From Uranotaenia lowii (taxonomy: Eukaryota > Arthropoda > Insecta > Diptera > Culicidae): a stretch of 64,000 nucleotides of DNA. The DNA lies in the NCBI RefSeq assembly GCF_029784155.1, contig NC_073693.1, positions 334,330,009 to 334,394,008 of the forward strand, given 5' to 3'. Below are positions 59,878 to 64,000 of this stretch, one piece after another. Made by a program: the position numbers and the translations under genes. The notes under the pieces are model-generated. The model did not search any database, was not told the origin of the DNA, and saw nothing but the letters and a program-made list of their open reading frames with translations. Positions within the stretch are counted from its first letter, which is position 1. The number at the start of each line of letters is the position of its first letter.

Positions 59878-61612
59878 AAAATTGTCAAAATTGTCAAAAT
59901 TGTCAAAGTTGTCAAAATTGTCAAAATTGTCAAAATCGTCAAAATTGTCAACATTGTCAAAATTGTCAAAATTTTCAAAAATGTTAAAATTGTCAAAATT
60001 GTCAAAATTGTCAAAATTGTCTTAATTGTCAAAATTGTCAAAATTGTCAAAATTGTCAAAATTGTCAAAATTGTCAAAATTGTCAAAATTGTCAAAATTG
60101 TCTAAATTGTCAAAATTGTCAAAATTGTCAAAATTGTCAAAACTGTCAAAATTGTCAAAATTGTCAAAATTGTCAAAATTGTCAAAATTGTCAAAATTGT
60201 CAAAATTGTCAAAATTGTCAAAATTGTCAAAATTGTCAAAATTGTCAAAATTGTCAAAATTGTCAAAATTGTCAAAATTGTCAAAATTGTCAAAATTGTC
60301 AAAATTGTCAAAATTGTCAAAATTGTCAAAATTGTCAAAATTGTCAAAATTGTCAAAATTGTCAAAATTGTCAAAATTGTCAAAATTGTCAAAATTGTCA
60401 AAATTGTCAAAATTGTCAAAATTGTCAAAATTGTCAAAATTGTCAAAATTGTCAAAATTGTCAAAATTGTCAAAATTGTCAAAATGGTCAAAATTGTCAA
60501 AATTGTCAAAATTGTCAAAATTGTCAAAATTGTCAAAATTGTCGAAATTGTCAAAATTGTCAAAATTGTCGAAATTGTCAAAATTGTCAAAATTGTCAAA
60601 ATTGTCAAAATTGTCAAAATTGTCAAAATTGTCAAAATTGTCAAAATTGTCAAAATTGTCAAAATTGTCAAAATTATCAAAATTGTCAAAATTGCCAAAA
60701 TTGTCAAAATTGTCAAAATTGTCAAAATTGTCAAAATTGTCAAAATTGTCAAAATTGTCAAAATTGTCAAAATTGTCAAAATTGTCAAAATTGACAAAAT
60801 CGTCAAAATTGTCAAAATTGTCAAAATTGTCAAAATTGTTAAAATTGTCAAAATTGTCAAAATTGTCAAAATTATCGAAATTATCGAAATTGTCAAAATT
60901 GTCAAAATTGTCAAAATTGTCAAAATTGTCAAAATTGTCCAAATTGTCAAAATTGTCAAAATTGTCAAAATTGTCAAAATTGTCAAAATTGTCAAAATTG
61001 TCAAAATTGTCAAAATTGTCAAAATTTTCAAAATTGTCAATATTCTCAACATTGTCAAAATTGTCAAAATTTTCAAAATTATCGAAATTGTCAAAATTGT
61101 CAAAATTGTCAAAATTGTCAAAATTGTCAAAATTGTCAAAATTGTCAAAATTGTCAAAATTGTCAAAATTGTCAAAATTGTCAAAATTGTCAAAATTGTC
61201 AAAATTGTCAAAATTGTCAAAATTGTCAAAATTGTCAAAATTGTCAAAATTGTCAAAATTGTCAAAATTGTCAAAATTGTCAAAATTGTCAAAATTGTCA
61301 AAATTGTCAAAATTGTCAAAATTGTCAAAATTGTCAAAATTGTCAAAATTGTCAAAATTGTCAAAATTGTCAAAATTGTCAAAATTGTCAAAATTGTCAA
61401 AATTGTCAAAATTGTCAAAATTGTCAAAATTGTCAAAATTGTCAAAATTGTCAAAATTGTCAAAATTGTCAAAATTGTCAAAATTGTCAAAATTGTCAAA
61501 ATTGTCAAAATTGTCAAAATTGTCAAAATTGTCAAAATTGTCAAAATTGTCAAAATTGTCAAAATTGTCAAAATTGTGAAAATTTTCAAAATTTTCAAAA
61601 TTTTGAAAAAAT
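59878..61612 (+). repeat. 9-bp satellite array D (TCAAAATTG)n, ~1.73 kb
   Basis: About 190 copies. The left ~150 bp are decayed (GTCAAAGTTG, GTCAACATTG, AATGTTAAAA, GTCTTAATTG). The middle has clustered variants (TCGAAATTG near 60541-60575 and 60876-60890, CATATTCTCAACATTG near 61037). The last ~500 bp are almost invariant. The right edge dissolves into TTTCAAAATTTTGAAAAAAT. Confidence 0.97.
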
Positions 61613-63047
61613 ATTGTCGATATTCCTCCAAATTTTGACAGAATTTTGTTTTCATAAGCTTTTTTTTAAAATCAATGATTTTAAAACTTCTGACTTCTTA
61701 CAAACTGAATTCCTGAATTCTTTCATTGGAACTGGAAGATGCAGCGTTTTGAACTAGGCTATTTTCAATGTAACAAAATTCCGTGGAAACAATTCGACCG
61801 CTGATGAACTTTGTCGAAATCTCAAATAAGATCACGTGCTCCTGTCAAGCGATGACAACAAGAATGTTTCCCAGAATCGACGGCCTAAAGTCAGGCGAAC
61901 AAGCCGGAGAATATTTTATCCGGCTTCCCGTGGCGATTTGAAGTTGCTTGCCTCAACCAAAATCAACAAGAACCCCGTATTGATGTCGGTCGAGCGTACA
62001 TATGGGAATGCATACATTCAGGCGTTCTTACATATGAATGTACAACTGTACACATTCATACAAATACCAAAACCGAAGCCAGTTTAGTCGTCGTCAGTGA
62101 TCTTAGGCACACATATCGGCCTTACTGAGGAATTCCTACCTTGGAACGGAACGAAAAAGTAAGGAAACCAGGCGAGTGCAAGAAATGTGTTATTCTTGTT
62201 ACCTACTTTCGGATTCAATTCGTTACACTCCATCGGACCACAAAACCTCAATCTCAAAGGATGCGGTTTTCCATCAACTTGAAATACGATACGTTTTGAA
62301 TGGTTGTGTTGTGCTGTGTGAGAGAGAGAGGTTTCCATGATTAACTTTGGCCCCCAACTTTCTCGGCTTTTCGGTTACAGAACGACGATTCCGGGGGAAT
62401 GAAACAAACACACGTGCTCATACAAGCTCCTTAAACTTGGCCGGGTGTACACCACACGTAGGTACCTCAATCGTAATGTGATGACTGCGGAATGCAAAAA
62501 TTGGTTTGCGGTGGCCTCGTGAAAAGGGATGAGATCCTAGAATTGGTCTCTCACTGTTGTTGTTAACCCCTGAATATTGATATTTGGAATTGAAAATTAT
62601 TATTAAATCCAATCAGTCGGAAACCGTAATCTCCCAGGCGATTTGATCCATTTTGAGGCTTTGATCGTTAGAAATATTGTAATGCTGACCTAATTATCAG
62701 ATTAGGTCTTTGAGCCTCATATCTAGCAAAAAGCAACCGCAAATCTTTTTCGGAAGCCACCACCGTGAGAAATTGTTGAAAAGTATATTAATAGACTTTA
62801 TAGATGATAATTTATCTCTGAGTATTGCGCCAGCCCAAATATGTATGCCTCGGTAAACTTATCATATTGAATCAGCCCAAAACAGGGACGGATTTAGGAG
62901 GAACAATCGTGAATTGTACAAACTTGGAAGTGGTTGAGGATAATTTTATGATAGACATAACTACCTCTACTCATAATAGGTATATTCGTATGCGTCTTAA
63001 AAGCACTATAGTAAATAATATTTATTTTTGGAAGATACACCCATAGC
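61613..63047. other. Intergenic, no gene recognised
   Basis: 61800-62480 is GC-balanced; short frames 61836-62087 (plus) and 62084-62338 (minus) lack motifs. (GA)n run near 62320-62329. 62800-63047 may be decayed LINE sequence upstream of the RT fragment. Confidence 0.35.
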
Positions 63048-63545
63048 ATGGAGAGGGAAACGAAAAATAACCCCTCTAACTTTTGGAAGTTCAAAAGCTT
63101 TCTATCTCGAGTAACTGTTGAAGGTCGTTTTTTAACTGCTGCTGAATCTGCAAACTTTTTTGCAGAATTCTTCAAGAGCATCTTCCTTCACAGCCTGCTA
63201 CTATCGAACACTTTGAAGCATTGTTCATTTTTTACATCATCTTACCTCAGTAGCTTCTCACCCATAATGAAGTCAAATCAGCCTTAAAAGCTATTGATCT
63301 ATCAAAAGGACTTGGACCAGAAGGTAAAGAAGGTTTCTCAATACTCTGATGTTTGTCAAATGGTTTCGAAGCAATTATCAATAGAAAAGACTGTACAAAG
63401 CCGCTTGTACAAGCCGCAAAGGAACTTGTGAATCACGGAGTCAACCAGGGAAGTCTCATTTGGCCCGCTCATCTTTATACTGTTTGACCTAGCTTGGTTC
63501 TGAATTCTTCAAAGTTGTTTTAAGCAGACGATCTCAAAATTAACA
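63048..63545 (+). pseudogene. Decayed non-LTR retrotransposon fragment (CR1/Jockey-like)
   Basis: Three plus-strand pieces in family order: ETKNNPSNFWKF and SANFFAEFFKSIF (linker before RT, 63048-63180); THNEVKSALKAIDLSKGLGPEG in a shifted frame (RT block 1, about 63257-63325); GVNQGSLIWPAHLYT (the GVPQGS block, about 63440-63485) and ADDLKIN (catalytic block, about 63520-63545). The spacing between block 1 and GVNQGS is far too short, so an internal deletion has removed RT sequence. Multiple frameshifts and stops. Confidence 0.68.
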
Positions 63546-63842
63546 GTATAGTATCGTTAGATCACTAGTGGCCTGTGTAGAGTTAAGATGAAGAATATGC
63601 AGAAAATAAATCAAATTTAATCAAAATAAAAAAAATAGTTGTATTCGGCAACACGAGAGATACATAAAATTAAAAAAAATTCTATGGCAACGCTTGATAT
63701 TTTTTCAACACTTTTAGCAAAACAAACAAAACAAAGTCATTGATTTATTTTTGTGAGTGACAGACGTGTCTAAGTGAATCTCTGTATTAAGATTCGTTAA
63801 AATTGTTAAATCACATCACTGGCGTGGTTGGTAGAATGAGGT

Positions 63843-64000
63843 CAGAGAACGCAGATTGTCAGGGCTGCTGCAACAAAATATTTGTTCCTGGTTCGGCTTC
63901 CGGTAGAAAGACGGATTGGCACAGAGAGCGCAGATTCTTAAGGCTGCTCCTTTGAACACAATTGTTTCTGATTCGGCCCCTGGAAAAAGACGAATCGGCT
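63843..64000 (+). repeat. 79-bp tandem repeat, cut by the window edge
   Basis: CAGAGAACGCAGATT (63843) and CAGAGAGCGCAGATT (63922) begin two diverged copies. Each continues with GGGCTGCT/AGGCTGCT, TTGTTCCTGGTTCGGC/TTGTTTCTGATTCGGC and AAGACGGATTGGC/AAGACGAATCGGC. The second copy ends at the window edge, so more copies may follow. Confidence 0.8.

Overview
The window reads as repeat-dominated nuclear DNA of a dipteran insect, most likely a mosquito (Culicidae). It is AT-rich, has spliceosomal introns and no operon-like gene packing. It carries a DD37E mariner relative (ITmD37E, a group described from mosquitoes), fragments of LOA/I-like and CR1/Jockey-like non-LTR retrotransposons, tRNA-headed SINEs, and several hAT-type elements whose 8-bp target-site duplications (TSDs) can still be read. 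The species assignment is inference.

Layout. 0-2.6 kb: a four-exon minus-strand gene that can be spliced by eye into an uninterrupted 648-residue protein. It has an N-terminal cysteine/histidine region and a C-terminal half of a transposon-associated family. A hAT MITE with a perfect 8-bp TSD sits in its first intron. 2.6-17 kb: gene-poor AT-rich DNA with an RT fragment, three copies of a CCGGG-rich MITE family (one intact with TSD), and two probable retroposons, each flanked by a perfect 23-bp direct repeat and ending in a short-tandem tail. 17.1-20.6 kb: a degenerate ACACAAAATT-like tract with a longer-period order, invaded by a 1,223-bp hAT element, by a LINE 3' end with an AAT-rich tail and, at its edge, by a complete but mutated ITmD37E element (20597-21762). 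21.8-28.2 kb and 30.9-32.3 kb: nothing recognised apart from dispersed-repeat pieces and one candidate terminal exon.

28.2-30.9 kb and 52.9-55.7 kb: two members, in opposite orientation, of a 2.7-2.8 kb TA-flanked element with CCCAAGTAAC ends. Inside are arrays of a ~137-bp hairpin-bearing unit that run forward and then reverse, giving the whole element a foldback architecture. In the second copy, removing the element restores the interrupted host repeat exactly.

32.7-47.9 kb and 59.9-61.6 kb: four arrays of a 9-bp satellite (TCAAAATTG), about 12.7 kb in total, with one array inverted. Next to them are a 1.6-kb array of a 7-bp unit (AAAAGGC) and, at 55.9 kb, a 0.94-kb TCTG array. A tRNA-derived SINE runs directly into one 9-bp array, and a 314/325-bp segment is duplicated on either side of that unit. 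All long open frames in these arrays come from the repeat length and are not genes.

The end of the window holds a decayed LINE fragment and the start of a 79-bp tandem repeat that runs off the edge. Apart from the gene at 33-2575, and possibly the exon at 32265-32440, I see no convincing host protein-coding gene. The window is mainly a record of nested transposition and satellite growth.
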